From the NCBI GenBank assembly GCA_930367205.1, contig OV884011.1, positions 106,941,139-107,005,138 of the forward strand: a stretch of 64,000 nt of DNA, given 5' to 3'. Numbering within the stretch: position 1 is the first letter of the stretch; each line of letters begins with the position of its first letter. This document shows positions 12,626 through 25,347 of this stretch, piece by piece. Origin of the DNA: Acanthosoma haemorrhoidale (Eukaryota; Arthropoda; Insecta; Hemiptera; Acanthosomatidae). The notes beneath the pieces were generated by a model. It saw only the letters and a program-made list of their open reading frames with translations. It was not told the origin of the DNA and did not search any database. The translations under genes and the position numbers were made by a program.

Positions 12626-13869
12626 GAATGTCCTCTCACCTCACTCTAGGACCTGATGTAGACGTACATCTCGCAACGTATGCCCCATTTATAAACTTGA
12701 TGAAGGTCATAATATATCGATATTCCAACAAAGTCATTCACCCCGTTATAGTTCATAGCTAACTATGAACATTCAGGATATTATTCAAGACTATGAAATC
12801 CAAATTAGAGTTCACTATACAAAATTTACTTCCTATCTGGACAGTGTCCCAGTTGCTTGTTAAAACTGCCAAAGGATAGGTGCCAATGGCAGTGATCTAC
12901 CTTTGCGATGGATGAGGGAGGAAAACTGATTTATGATAGAAAATGACACAGTTTGTCCTGAAGTGTGTTACAAGTAACTACCACTTGATGGCACCTCTTA
13001 GTGCACCGTGTAGGGCTTTGGGGGTTTGTTCGTGTTCTTCACTTTGTGGTCAAGCGGGCTGCTAATTTTTCGTCAATGGGAGGCAGTTACAGAGGAAATA
13101 GTAGCTTTGAACTTTATTGGTTTTCTGATTATTTGTTATGCCGTTGTAGGAGGGCAATTTGGCAAATACCCAGATTTATGAATTATTTTTGTACCTTTTT
13201 CCTGTAATTTCCTTTATTCTATTTCATGTTACAGAAACTGTTTTTAAATACTTGCCAGAAATTAAATCACCACTAAAATAAAACTATAATCATCATTAAC
13301 ATCAAAAAAATATAACGTATAGTAGTTACTTACTTGTATTTAGGAAAAAGAACAGAAACAAATAATCCTTGTCGATACTCGTAATAATATTTAAAAAGTT
13401 GATACTCATACTAATATCAGAAACGTTTTACTGACACATTGTATGCAAATTTAGAATATATTATTCTTTGTTCTTGATATACTTCACGAATTATAACGTG
13501 CACAACAACAATTTAATTATAAAAAAAAACGTAGCCTTCCCCTCCTATAGTCTTATATTCGGCGCTCGTTATTGTCTAAATATATCAAATACTTGTTTTA
13601 TTTACAGTACTGCTGGAAATCATTATAAAAAAATAACAAATCGAAATCAATTAAAATACGTGTTCGGTCTCGCGATTTAGGTTATTGGCTGGCTCTCTCT
13701 TTTTCGGTTTCAAATTACCTAAAAGCGTCTTTAGCCATGGTAAAGCATATTGGAATTTACATAAAATTTCTGATCTTAGATTTAAGGAAACATAAACGTT
13801 AGAACTATAGTTCCTCATTCCCTTAAGGAATATTTCTTCGGTGGATGAGTCTGGTAGAGCAGTCCCACT

Positions 13870-14045
13870 TAAGGGATAAATGAGTCGCTACTTGAATAAA
13901 GAAATGGTAAATCCCTTTAAGAAAACCATTATTTTAAAAAAAAAGTTGTGTTACAGCCTTACACCACACTCCTCAGTGACATCTACATACTGCGGTGACA
14001 ACTAGGGCCATTCCTTCACCGATCACTATTTCACGTGCAGTTACT
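13870..14045 (+). repeat. Dispersed repeat A, copy 2
   Basis: Second copy of the family described at 9612-9780, same strand. Here the 5' half reads GATAAATGAGTCGCTACTTG with AATAAAGAAATGGTAAATCC, and the 3' half keeps CACC..ACT...CTGCGGTGACAACTAGGGCC. A poly(A)-like run of nine A's lies inside. The two copies are 4.2 kb apart. Confidence 0.45.
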
Positions 14046-17000
14046 CCATGGAGTTCAAAAAACTTCACGTTACAATTATAAAAATATTTTGTTTACAGAT
14101 TCAAACGACTTTTGAAGACTATTAAGGTTTGTTGTGTGGCCGGGTTATTCATATTAATAAATGTACACTCCCTGTGGACTACTCACAATTTATTTTACAC
14201 TCATAGAAGCACTTTCGGCAGCTATACTACCGATTTGTGGCATCTTGTAATTAAAAGGATAGAATAAGACATAAGAGTTCACATAAATAATAATTAAAGT
14301 GAAAAGCAATTTAGGCTATTCTTACGCAGGCGGATTCCAATATTTATATAAACTATTCTAGAATTTTAATTACATGATGCTTGAGAATGGTCGTATAGCC
14401 TCCAAAGGCGTTTGTAATCAGTATAAACAACATAATATGATGCGCCTTTCTACGTACCCAAGTTTTCCTTACATACTTCACCCTCGCACTAAAACAGATG
14501 GTGACCGAGGGAAGCACTTACTACTTCTCGATTGAAGGTACCCAGTATCGGCTGTGATTGATTCGTATCTTGCATTTTATGGCATTTCGATTGCAAAGAT
14601 TTGAACTTATGCTATAAATACATTAAAAAAATCGTTGATAATCTGAACTTGATTCATCCCATTGATGAAAGTATCTTGGGAATATCGGTGTGGTATTGAG
14701 TGACTTGATAGCTATTTTATCTAACGACAAAAAATCAAGAAAGAAAATAAGGTGAATAGAAATAATACTTAGTCTTTAATATTAATACATAGACATTAGA
14801 AAGCAAGGACTCTGGTTCTCCGAATTATACAGCAGAGATACTCGCCATATTATTAGGTAAAGCTAAAGCAGTGACCGCACACAGCACATAAAGGTTGCAC
14901 AAACCTTGGGCCGTCCCAGACCGAATGAATGACTGCATTAAATGGAAGAAAGATACTTTTAATAAATATAAATAATATGAATTACGAATTATGAAATGTG
15001 GAAGTATGCGAGCTGGCGTTGTGGCCTTGTTACAATTAGCTTACTCAATATCCTATTGTTGCTTCATCACTACCTCTCTAGTACTTTATTGTGAGTGAGA
15101 TGTTTGATGGAACTATTTTAGTGACACTAGAAACAATTTTGTTTTTCTGATAGCCATCTGTTTAGGGCGATTGTTCCTTTGGGCTAGATTCGGGAATTTA
15201 GATAGTCTTGTTCTAATAGACGGATCACTTTAACCTTTTGTGTTACATCCAATTTAAATTTAAAAATTTCGATATAGAATAAACTTATACTTTTCAAACG
15301 TCACATTTTCACAGCTCACATTTAACTTGTGTTCTTTAAAAAACATTGAAATATGTCGTATAACATACCGTAAAATTGATGATAATATGCAGTAAATTAT
15401 GCCATAAAATATGATAATATGCATTTCGTTGTCAAATTGTACAACAAGGTGATAATCGCGACATATTGAGCCATAAATAGGTGCGCAAAAAGAACAAACA
15501 AAGTTTCTTGCACAAAAAAATAGATAATAAATTACATTTTTCATTAAAAATATACTTAAAAGAATTACAATATTTATAGTATCTAAGTAATAATTCATTC
15601 AATTACCATATTTATATTATTCAAATTCTGAATGATTTCCTTAATCAGACTCATACTGCACTGTGATCATTTTCAACACAGGTATTATAATCGACAACCA
15701 TATGAATTTCAAAATTAACTTCTGTGAAACTGAATCGTTTGTCATTTAATGAATGTTTATGTCTAGAATAGGGCCTCTACGTCTACAGATGCTTAAGGGC
15801 CAGTCTTGAATTTTGATGATAAACTTAGAAATCCCAGCCAACTCAATTCCTGTTTACTCAATTCTATTCTACTTCGTAAATTTTAATCTCTTTTGACATT
15901 CGGGTAGCTCTCTGCTGCCCAGTTATTCTGTTGTTTGTACCAAGGGTGACAGTCTGACTGCACCAGTAAACATTTTTTCCCAGTTTGTTTACCCATCATT
16001 CACAAATGTTTAAGTCAAATAGCGTTTAGTGTTTGCTTACAGACTAATGCACTGTATAATTTAGGATCAATATGCTCGTAGAATATTTGGTCTCTCTTAT
16101 TTCTTCGAAAAGCCACCCTTTCGGATTCAATATTACAATCCGTTATGAACAGATTTGTATGCTAGGAGACAAAAGTTATATAAGTTAAACTGGACGTGCC
16201 TGAACGTAAGGGGGAAAAAATCTTTCGGATTTCTTTGTTGTTCCAAAAAATATCTATTCTCTTGTGCCATATTCATGCATATCTGTTGCGAACTGTCGCT
16301 GAATGATAGATTTGTTCTCGGATCATGGGTACATGCCGAGCTAAAAGCCGTACTCACTCCGTAACGATTCATATTTACGCCATTGTTACTTTGTAATCAG
16401 TATTGCGTTCCCGCTTTAGGAAAAAAGTTGAACACCAATGGACCCCTCTTACCTGCTCTTCGGTCTACGTTCGGACAGAAAAGTCCATGAGTTGAGTCTG
16501 AGATTTTCTTGAACGTAGGTGAGTAAAAAAATCAATTTTTGGCCGGCCTAAAGGTCGAGAATTTCCTATAAATTGTTCCGGAACCATCTTACTTTGCTTC
16601 AACTGAAAAGGGAACAGCTTTCATTTTGTATGGATGTCTTTGTCCTCTACTGCCATTCTCCCACCGCTACCATTCGATTTTCAAACTGCACTATTAACTG
16701 AAAATATAATAATGCAGTATTATTTACTGTATATAGACAGAAACCTAGACAAAGCTCGAGCCTACATAATCCTGTGAGCAGCACGCGGGCTTGATGTGGG
16801 GCCGTTACCCGCTGATATAGTAGCCAGAGATTAGGGAGTGAGGAAAGATACGCTGTCGGCGGCGTTTATTGGACCCAGTCACGGGATCTCAAGTCCTATC
16901 GAACTAGGCTCTGGGATTGTGGGCTGTAAATGTACAACTCGATGTGATATCTGTCATCTCGAATGTTGTAGTCATCAATCGCGAGATTGTTAATTTGCTA

Positions 17001-20000
17001 TTGTTATATTTGATGTATTGGTTTAGTAGTAAATTTAATAGTAAAAACATGTTGGATGCTGTGGTATGTTCATACTGAATGAATTTACTGGTCTTACTTG
17101 TTTTACAAATTTTATTTATTTATATACAATCGCTACCCATAGCTGTACCACCATTTCAAAATATTTGAAGATGCTCAATAAAAACTTGAGTGATAATTAT
17201 GGGTAAGTTTACGCAGTACTTTAAGCTTAACCATTGTAAAACGTTTAGAAGCAAATAGTATTTTATACATACAGTGTTTCTAACGGTGTTCTCCTGAAAC
17301 ACTTCATTGTCATAAGACATAAGTAATTACAATGAGTAAGAATAAATGAGTTATATATATACGATAACGTGAGGTCACAAAGAATAATCTAAAGAAGAAC
17401 CCTCCCGACGCCATGCTCTGCTGATCAGAAGAGAGAAAATAAAATAAAAATAATGGGTGCGATGCCGAATAAATTTAGAAAATTGCATTTATAATTTATG
17501 TTTATTACATTTTATCATATTGGTTTATTATTTATGGACACTCTCAGAAGTTTATTTTTGGGCTGTATTTTAGTTTATTTTTCCGTTCTCTTCGTTATTT
17601 ATGTTTCGTTCCGTTCTGTTCTTGACCTTGCATGAAAAAATATAAATTTTCATACTAAATAGTTTTATTTCTAAGAAAACTCACGATAGAATACAAACCG
17701 GGGCCGACTTTTTTTGTTTCTGGTACTTCCTAATTTTGTCATCAAATGAATAGAGCAGTGCTTTTTGGAACTGCTATGTTGGTAGAAATACATGCTTTAC
17801 ACGATGTTAAACGATCATGCCGCACTAATAAATAACTATTTCTATTAGTCCTCGGAATCAATATCACCTTCAGTTGCTTATCACTCGTCGGCCTATGTAT
17901 TTGGATTTTATAAAGCCAAATTATACCCCTTAACCCAAGTCCAGATTCAGCAAAAACTAATCCAATACGATATGTAAGTTACTTGAGTGTATTGTTCACA
18001 TTATTGTAATAATGTTGACGCAGGCGTCAACCCTACTTTTGCACGAATCCTGCAGACATGAAGACTGGACATCTGCCAAGAGCTCATGTCCATAATTCTG
18101 CTCAAGTAATGCCAAGGCGAGGTAGTAATACTCCGGATTGCGTGTGCACCTTATCTAACTTGATGGCATAGCTCTTTTCCGGTGGGAAGTTACCCAAAAA
18201 CATCTAATCTCCTGACATCTTCCTTCAGTTTGTTTGTTGTTGTAACCTTTTTACTGACTACCGCCGAGAATGTATAGAGTCTCAAAGTGTTAGCGAAACG
18301 CTGACAGAGAACAGTTACCTTAAGTGGATCACAATGAATTTGCAATTTCGTTGTTTGTGTTTCTACAAATATTTTGAGTTAAAAATTACCATTTTTCTAA
18401 TGTATGTATTTATTAATATTAATACCTGAATCGTATTCTTTTTCGACAGCTTTCGTTTAATTAAAACAGGTATTAGAATTTTACGGAATCAATTTTATTT
18501 TATTTTGTTGATGTAGTACAAAGCTTTATTATACGATACTAACTATAAGAAAATCTGCGCTGTCCGCGCGTTGTCACAGTTTTAATGAAACATTTTTGAC
18601 GATGCTGAGTCAATTAATCTGTGATGCTGGGGTAAAGGTGGCTAAGTATCTTTTTTACTACTTTTTGAAAACACAAAAAAAGAAACTTAAACATATTTTC
18701 ACTAATCAGCTTTTTTTATTTTATGACAGTACATGTTACAAATTACACATCACAATATATATATATTAATATAAAACATGTATTGTCATTAAAAAAAAAA
18801 GATTTGTGAAACATTTTATATATGCCTAATTTCTTCTAACGGCGGAAAGCAGTGGAAACTAATATAAAATTTCTTATAATTTGTAATTATAGTAGTAATT
18901 GGCGTTCGTAATTATTTATTCTTTGCATATGTTTTCTGATTTTGTCCCAAAAAATAGTGGCAATATTGAGCTCATAAAAGTATATATATTCGAATATATA
19001 TATTATATAATATATACCCAATAAAAAGTAATTTCAAATTTTTATAGCCCAAAACAATTTTTCTCGAGGCCTTTGAAGTAAATATCGGATTTATGTTTAA
19101 CATATTTTGATAGATCGTTTTAAGAAACGATTGATTTAAATCCGTGATATTCAGTGCGGTATCTTCCCTTGTAAGTATTCCTATTTAAATCTCTCTTTAA
19201 AGAGGGTTTCAAATAACAAATAAAATAAAAACGTGGGATGTTGCCTAATTCTCACTTTTTGATTCATAACTAAGATTAAATTTAGATTCACGTATTTTAT
19301 CTTTAGAGGGAAAATTCATTTAAATATTTTATCTGTGTTTTTACTAACATTCAGTGATGAGGAATCAACTTTTTCTTACGATCCCGAAGAGCTCCTGTTC
19401 CCAAGAGTATTCAATTCCAACCATAGAACAGCTACGACATCCGAACTGTTCCAAATAAATGTAGGTTGATCAAGTTTAGTTTTTTTTTGCTGTTGTTTTT
19501 ATTGATCGGAACATTGTTTTAATCGGATCCCTCCCTTACATTTTAATAGGGAAAAAACCTGATTAGCTTATCAAGCCTCCATAGAATGCGTGCATGCGAA
19601 TCTTCCAACCAAACCGAAATGTCGGATTTACCCAAGCGGATTGATGAACTAATTAGTCGAAGGGGGCAGGGGTATTAACGGTTTACTGAAGGCAATTGCA
19701 ACTTGCGCGGGACACAGGCTGTACTTGTTAGCAGGGGGGAGTGCTTGTAATTTCGAACAGCTACTGACAATTGTCTTTCTTATGTCTGTGTGTATATTAA
19801 CGCATGCTTTATTTAGCATGTTAGCTGTAAAAGTATTTTTGGTTATAGATAATCAGATCGTCACTCGGTATGGCTCACTTGCTTCGTCCTTCATTTGCTT
19901 ATTACATATAAAAGAAGGGGCCTGGGGAAAAATAGTATAACACCTTTTATTTTCGATTTTGGCACAATATCGTTAGACAGAATAGTGTGTACTACTCAGG

Positions 20001-20200
20001 AAGAAAAAAACAGTCTAAACCCCTAGTTTTAAACAGAAAGAATAGGCGGATTATTATTAATTATAAAACAATATAATTTCCGGGAGTTTGGGGAAGAACT
20101 GTCGAACTTCTTATACGATAAAGGTAGACAAACAACTTTCCTTTATTTTATATATTGCATATGAATTTTTTTTTTTTTTTACCTCAAATTAATGTTTAAA
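14046..20200 (+). other. AT-rich intron stretch without a recognisable gene
   Basis: Nothing convincing is seen over this 6.1 kb. A 112-codon minus-strand frame at 15260-15598 is strongly hydrophobic (Ile/Phe/Tyr/Leu), which is what AT-rich noise tends to give, and has no recognised receptor motif. Overlapping frames on both strands at 16133-16372 are not recognised. A GC-richer patch lies at 16780-16930. A TA-rich palindrome around TATATATATTCGAATATATA lies at 18980-19001. Confidence 0.4.
18980..19001. repeat. TA-rich perfect palindrome
   Basis: An alternating TA stretch is centred on TTCGAA and reads identically on both strands over about 20 bp. It is followed by further TA-rich sequence to 19017. 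It may extrude as a cruciform. It could equally be a mutated TA microsatellite. Confidence 0.5.
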
Positions 20201-20213
20201 CAATACAGGTAAT

Positions 20214-21135
20214 TCTTATTTTCGCTCTCCTGAAAAGTTTTGGAAAAAAATAGTAGTAATATGCCAAGCACCATTTATTTCTGGATGGGGAAAACTATTA
20301 CTGCCGGCGACTGTCCTCAAATTGGTTTATAACCCAGAATTTTAATAATCCTTTGCTTTGCTTACAAAAAAATATTTTTTGCAAGATACGGGAGTGAGTA
20401 TTGCCGTGATACTAGTTCAGAAAGAAATTGTTTGTTTTTTTCTAAACCCCTCTAATTATAACATTTTTAACAATTTACAATTAGCAAATTACAAGTTTCA
20501 AATTAACAATCTCAACTTTCTGCGGTGCGCTGATGGATTCGAAGGAGGTTGGGTTACATAACAATCAGATTGAAGTTAAAAGTCTATAAAATATATACAT
20601 TACTAGGTGATGGGGCTCACCTTCAGTTTACAAATGTGGGAAAACTTACAAACTAAACCTAAAACTAGAACCCAAGATCAAAGCGTTCCTGCCGCGACAG
20701 CGTCCCGCCATGGATGGGGGAACGGAGCGGGGGTTATCGTGGCAAACACCGTGTTTGCCAGGCCGTGCATTGTCTGTTAAAAAGGTTTATTTAATATTAA
20801 ATATCTCGAGATGAGAGGTGTATGTGTATATATATATATAATATCAGATTTAATTCTACAAGTTCCACTATGGGCACTATTTCATAACCTTACTGTGTAT
20901 TGTAAGTGTCCGTGCTATGCCTAGCGTAAACGTCCCTGTCCTGCGTGCACAAGGCCTGCTGGTCCCTGAGGGAAATATGATTGTCTTAAAACATAAGATA
21001 TAGAGTGGGAGGGATACGTGAATCGCAATTAATCCACAATCTTCTAATCCCTTACCGAATTGCCGGTTTGTGGTCAATCTAGAAAAAGGTAAATAATATT
21101 TTCGCTCTCCTGAAAAGTTTTGAAAAAAGGAGTAA
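20214..21135. repeat. Short direct repeat pair around TTTTCGCTCTCCTGAAAAG
   Basis: The 25-bp block TTTTCGCTCTCCTGAAAAG plus TTTTG is found at about 20219-20243 and again at about 21099-21122, same orientation, each followed by an A-rich run and AGTAATA. The shared core is near-exact, so recent common origin is likely. The 880-bp spacing is short for an LTR element, and no coding remnant lies between. Confidence 0.5.
20740..20760. repeat. Perfect 10-bp inverted repeat
   Basis: TGGCAAACAC, a single C, then GTGTTTGCCA form a perfect inverted repeat. It lies in a locally GC-rich patch (20690-20770) unlike the surrounding AT-rich intron. It could be a dyad-symmetric protein binding site or a cruciform; a chance perfect 10-bp pair this close is uncommon but not impossible. 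Confidence 0.5.
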
Positions 21136-21422
21136 TACTTTTTTTCTCCTGACCAGATGATTACTTATTGGTTTCGTTGTAAAAAATTATAGTCAAATGG
21201 CTTGGTTTGTTAGTCTCTTCCTATTATTATAATAAATGAATTATTATTCCCTTAAATTCATCTGTTGTTAATAAAATCACGACTTATGAAATTAATGTAT
21301 ATTTCTTAAATGGATTTCCTAATTATTCAATTTAAATTTTTTCGGGGAAGTTGCCTATTTATTCATACTATTTCATAACATTTTGTATTAAAATTAATTT
21401 ATATTTTGTTTCTTTTTTGCAG

Positions 21423-21527
21423 GAATCGGTCAAACCTACAACTCACGATAATCATCACTGGCTACAAAATGGAGGTTCGCTATTGCAGGAGGAGTCAAAG
21501 GAGGAAGAAATTCTCAGATTAAGAAAG
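21423..21527 (+). CDS. Second coding exon of the long-intron gene
   Basis: This 35-codon exon is bounded by a strong acceptor (TTTTGTTTCTTTTTTGCAG just upstream) and an AAG|GTAGGG donor. The acceptor phase (0) matches the donor at 1027, so exon 1 and exon 2 join without changing frame. The peptide starts polar (ESVKPTTHDNHHWLQNGG) and ends acidic and amphipathic (LLQEESKEEEILRLRK), which looks like the start of a helix or coiled coil. The donor is weaker than consensus because +4 is G rather than A, so use of the exon may be regulated. The frame stays open across the whole exon and closes 5 codons past the donor. The next exon is not clearly in the window; a phase-compatible junction lies at 58239. 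Family not recognised. Confidence 0.65.
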
Positions 21528-21711
21528 GTAGGGTTTTTTATAACTTGAGATAAATTGTTATAGTATATTTTTCATGCTTGAAAATTATTTGTAGTAGTTG
21601 GATGTGTATAAGTGGCAGCCATGGCCTGGCAAACAAAGGACCGCCGTTTAAATATCGTTTTAATTAATGGGATCTTAATTAATGGGCAATCGTGTTTCGT
21701 ATGTCTGCGAT

Positions 21712-21737
21712 TCTAATCTCTCTTCTTGTAGGTACAT
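21712..21737 (+). promoter_or_regulatory. Cryptic splice acceptor with abutting GT
   Basis: CTAATCTCTCTTCTTGTAG ends at 21731 and is followed directly by GTACAT. It has a good branch-point-like CTAAT and pyrimidine tract just 200 nt downstream of exon 2. The donor half lacks G at +5. It may be a weak alternative acceptor or a chance match. Confidence 0.25.
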
Positions 21738-23496
21738 TCAACAAAACTGAATATTTCTTCGGCACCAAGAATGAAAAATTGTCAATAAGAAATCTCAGTT
21801 TCGATTATCAAACTTTTAAGAATTCTCAAAAATCAGCCAAGAAGCAATTTAAGATTAAATGGGTTTAAGGCCACAATAAAGATGAACAGGAAAAAAAAAT
21901 CCAAACATTTCTTTTTTAAACTGTTGAGAATCAACTGTCTAGGCCGATTTAACTGTTGTTTTTTTTGTTTTTTTCTATATACAATTCTTTTAAATACGAT
22001 TCAGAATGATTATGTGTACTATAATCGGTTTGAAAATTTTATCAGAGTTACTATATATTTTACTATACCCACTATTTTAATTGAAAAGATATAGTGTATT
22101 TCGAACGTGATGGGGTGAGTGTAGAAAATTAAGTGGATACCTCATCCCTTAAGAGAACCCATCTGCTCCATTCCTTAGTGAACATCGATAGTAAAGCATA
22201 GAAAGTGTTTAAAGACATCTCGTGGTAGCGGCAAGTTAATACACGCGAAACTGTCGGAACCGCAACAAGATGACTTTCACGACGCACCAGTTTATTTTGT
22301 ACACTATTATATGTGCTACTGATCATAAGTGTACGCTGATGAGAACTTGCGGATTTGGTTTCGATCAGCAGTGAAGATGTAGGGCGCTAAACCTCTTACA
22401 ATTAGGAGCTGAATTGAGTGCATTTTCTATTGAGGTAACCAAGAAACGTACTGTTCCAAAGTTGATTACGAATTTGAAAATATTTATGCTGTGTTATTGT
22501 CTTCGAATCCAACGTTGAAATCGTAAACAAGTTCCAAGGAAGGTGTTGAGTTCGTCTTGAGTATATTATACTATGACTTTATGAGCGACGTACAAAATTT
22601 GGAATTGTAAAAATAAAATAAGGCAATTATAACGTTAAATACTGAACTAATTTTCCTGACGTTAATGACGGTGTAATTAACTTAAATAAAGTAAATTATG
22701 TAATATAAAGTAATATGATAATAGGTGTTTGAATCAAGCAACATTTGTGAATTTAAGTGTGGTCAGCAGTGGGAAACAAATGAATTGACCCAATACATGT
22801 CTGAGAGGTGACATCTTTTATTTGATAGATACCCTTCATAAAGTCATATGATAATATTTATTTATGTATTAAAATTAACCGAGTAATAATTGACCCTTCA
22901 TTATTTTTCATAAGGATATTTTTATTTTTTGCAACCACAGAAACTTTATTGAAAATTGCTAATATACTTGCTACTGATATTGCTATATATTCTAATAATG
23001 ATTTTACACAATGAAAGTCCACTCAAGCTCAATGTATTTTAAATTTGTAAACCAGGAAATCAAGATATTTAATTTATACCCTACTCAATAATTCTACTTC
23101 AGTAATTCTTCATTTTTTTCAATGACACTGGTTTTATTTTTAGGATCATGGGGGGATCAAATGTCATCCAAAAAACACTGGTTAAGTCAAAGTTGCGAAT
23201 GAAACAGTTTTTTCGACGTTTCAACTATAAATTAGTCACAAATTGAAGTGGACCACTTATTTATTCAATAGATTACTTATTAGGTTATTTGGTCGAAAAA
23301 GACGAGTGCGAGTGTTGAAAGAAACAAATATTCATTGATAATTAAGAAAAAATCCATTTTAAATGTTTACAATTTAAAAAAATAAGAGAAGGAATTGTTG
23401 TTTATTCATTTATCAACATCTTTAGTAGGTTGTTGGGCCTCCTCTGCTTCAAATTGAATTTTACATTATTGTTTCCTTCTCCTTTATAATGTAATG

Positions 23497-24024
23497 TTGG
23501 GGGAAATAAGCCCATTCCTCGATTGATGTATCTGTGATTTCTTCCAAGTTATTCGGAGAAGGCGAACGCATGTGTAACTGGCGTTGGAGTTTATCCCATA
23601 CATACTCGGAGTCATGTCGGGTGAACAAGCGGACCAGTTCATACGCGATCTCTTGTTCATTCCTCTAAATGAAGTTCAACCAGCTTTATCATCAACATAA
23701 CAAGGTTGAGCATTATTATCATTAATAATCATATATCAAGAATGAAGTTTTCCCTAATTGCTTGTGATAAAGGGAAATTAACAGGCCTTATGACTGCCCA
23801 GGGATGTTTGTGTGTTCCTGAACATCAGATGGGTTTTTCGATTACTCCTCCATAATACCGTACTGGTTCATTCATACTTGCGTTTAAATCGCTGGTAGCT
23901 CTCTCTCTCCACGTTGACCATGATGATAAAGAACCAATTCTGATTCGCCACTAAATAAACAACGGTTCGTCTCATCAGTCAAATAAACATGTTCACGAGC
24001 CCATAGGAGACCTGCCGGTCTCTT
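23497..24024 (-). pseudogene. Decayed Tc1-like transposase
   Basis: On the minus strand the block encodes, with frameshifts and stops, the C-terminal two thirds of a Tc1/mariner-superfamily DDE transposase. Recognisable pieces are LTDETNRCLFSGESEL (first catalytic Asp region), then a degraded central part with an NNNAQP-like echo of the second catalytic Asp block. CSPDMTPSEYVWDKLQRQL follows, equivalent to the family's D-x-NPIEHVWD block with the catalytic Glu. It ends in SIEEWAYFPQ, the usual C-terminal helix. The N-terminal DNA-binding helix-turn-helix domains were not seen. Several in-frame stops near 23700-23900 show it is dead. No terminal inverted repeats were found. A LINE tail in the same orientation abuts its 5' side at 24052. 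Confidence 0.75.
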
Positions 24025-24051
24025 TTGTCTTATTAGGTATTTAGATCAACT

Positions 24052-24131
24052 TCATTATGATAAAATTACAATCTACCTTATTGGGCAATAAGCAATTGTG
24101 ATAAATGTTCTCTTTCATACCATATTAACAA
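24052..24131 (-). mobile_element. LINE 3' tail fragment, copy 2
   Basis: Read on the minus strand this is about 80 bp of the same LINE tail found at 5928-6034 and 29444-29541: AACATTTATCACAATTGCTT, then ATTGCCCAATAAGG, then ATTGTAATTTTATCATAAT. It sits directly beside the Tc1-like remnant. No reverse transcriptase is seen upstream, so it is another 5'-truncated copy. Confidence 0.65.
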
Positions 24132-25347
24132 TTTTTATGCACTTGCTCATTTTTACTTGTGTAAAAAAAAAAAAAAATTCTCGCTGGTCTTGTTACCCTC
24201 AAACCAACTTCAAGGTGGTGGTTTCTTAACTGTTTATGTTGAAATGCGGAGTGTAGTTGTCGAGCTGTTAAGTCTCGTTGCCTAGTGGATTTTCAAATGT
24301 CGGTCCTGCTGAAGGGTAGTTTTGTTTTGGACTCGGCCACCTTAATGGGTGTACTGAGCAGTACCTGCTCCCTATGTGACTTAGGCCCTTCCGATAACTA
24401 TGAGAGCAACCAAGTCTACGGCCAACATCACGCTGAGAAAGGCATAATTCTAAAACAGCCAAAACTAGATCTTCAACAGTAAGTTTAAAGATCTTACTGT
24501 ATCTTTTAAGATCTAGATCTTAAAGGGATTTTAAAAAGCTGTACAGTGCACTGGCTACTGATGGCGAAAGACAAATATTGCTTTCTTCAGGTGATTAAAT
24601 TCAGATTAAATCATGATTGCGTAAGCAAAATTAATCTGTTTATGTTTATTTTTATTTCTTATTGATTCGAATAGAGATTAAAATTAAGATAAAGATTGTG
24701 GAAAAGTTGTAAAAATAGTTTATGTTAAACTGGAAAAAATTTCATTTCTGATAAAAGAATAGAAATAATATCTAAATTTTTGTCAGTGGTCTCCTTCAAT
24801 TTGTGACCAATGTACTTTGAATGTACAAAATAAAAAAACATAACCTAGGGACCCGGACCCCTGGGTCTCTTTACGATCACCATTTGAGCACCATATTTAA
24901 TTAATTAATTTAACCGTCAGTTGGCTGTTCCAAGACCTCCTCAGACCAGTTTCCAAACAGGTTTCTGACGGTCAAAACAGTCCGAGGATTTTGCAGTGGA
25001 CTGGCAATCAGAGGCATGCGCAGACGTCCCCATTGGTTTTCCTCTCGCCGTGAAAAATAAATAGGATGAAATCATGCGCATGAAAATACTTCTATTGTCG
25101 TACAAAATTGTGATGATAGACGAAGTTTTTGATTTAATAAAAAATTTATTCACAATCCATAGTGGCATAATAGATTGCCAAGTTGTAGACTACTGCAATA
25201 GTTGATTATTTCTTATGAAGTGATCATTTTAAGTGGATTTCGCTCGTATGTAAATAAAAATCGCTCAAATTTGTAAACCACACACGTTATTTAATATTTT
25301 TACAATAAATTACCCGGGATATGATTTAATGAAGAATTAAATGATTT

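Larger units (their letters stand above)
1028..21422 (+). other. Intron 1 (about 20.4 kb)
   Basis: The intron opens with GTATGT and closes with a strong pyrimidine tract and TTGCAG. It is AT-rich, with frequent stops in all frames and no convincing exon. Recognisable content is limited to a LINE 3' tail, a tRNA-like SINE head, a few repeat pairs, poly(G)/poly(C) runs and an unrecognised open frame near 10.2-10.5 kb, each listed separately. Long first introns are common in insect developmental and cytoskeletal genes and often hold enhancers. I could not identify a specific regulatory element with confidence. A pyrimidine-rich TTTTTTCAG|GTGATC at 8831-8845 could be a cryptic acceptor, but its donor half is weak. 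Confidence 0.6.

Noticed and set aside
15260..15598. 112-codon hydrophobic minus-strand frame as a receptor fragment
   Set aside because: Ile/Phe/Tyr/Leu richness is typical of AT-rich noise, and no receptor signature motif was seen.
20214..21135. LTR retrotransposon bounded by the TTTTCGCTCTCC repeats
   Set aside because: Repeats are only about 25-40 bp and the interior has no gag, pol or primer binding site.
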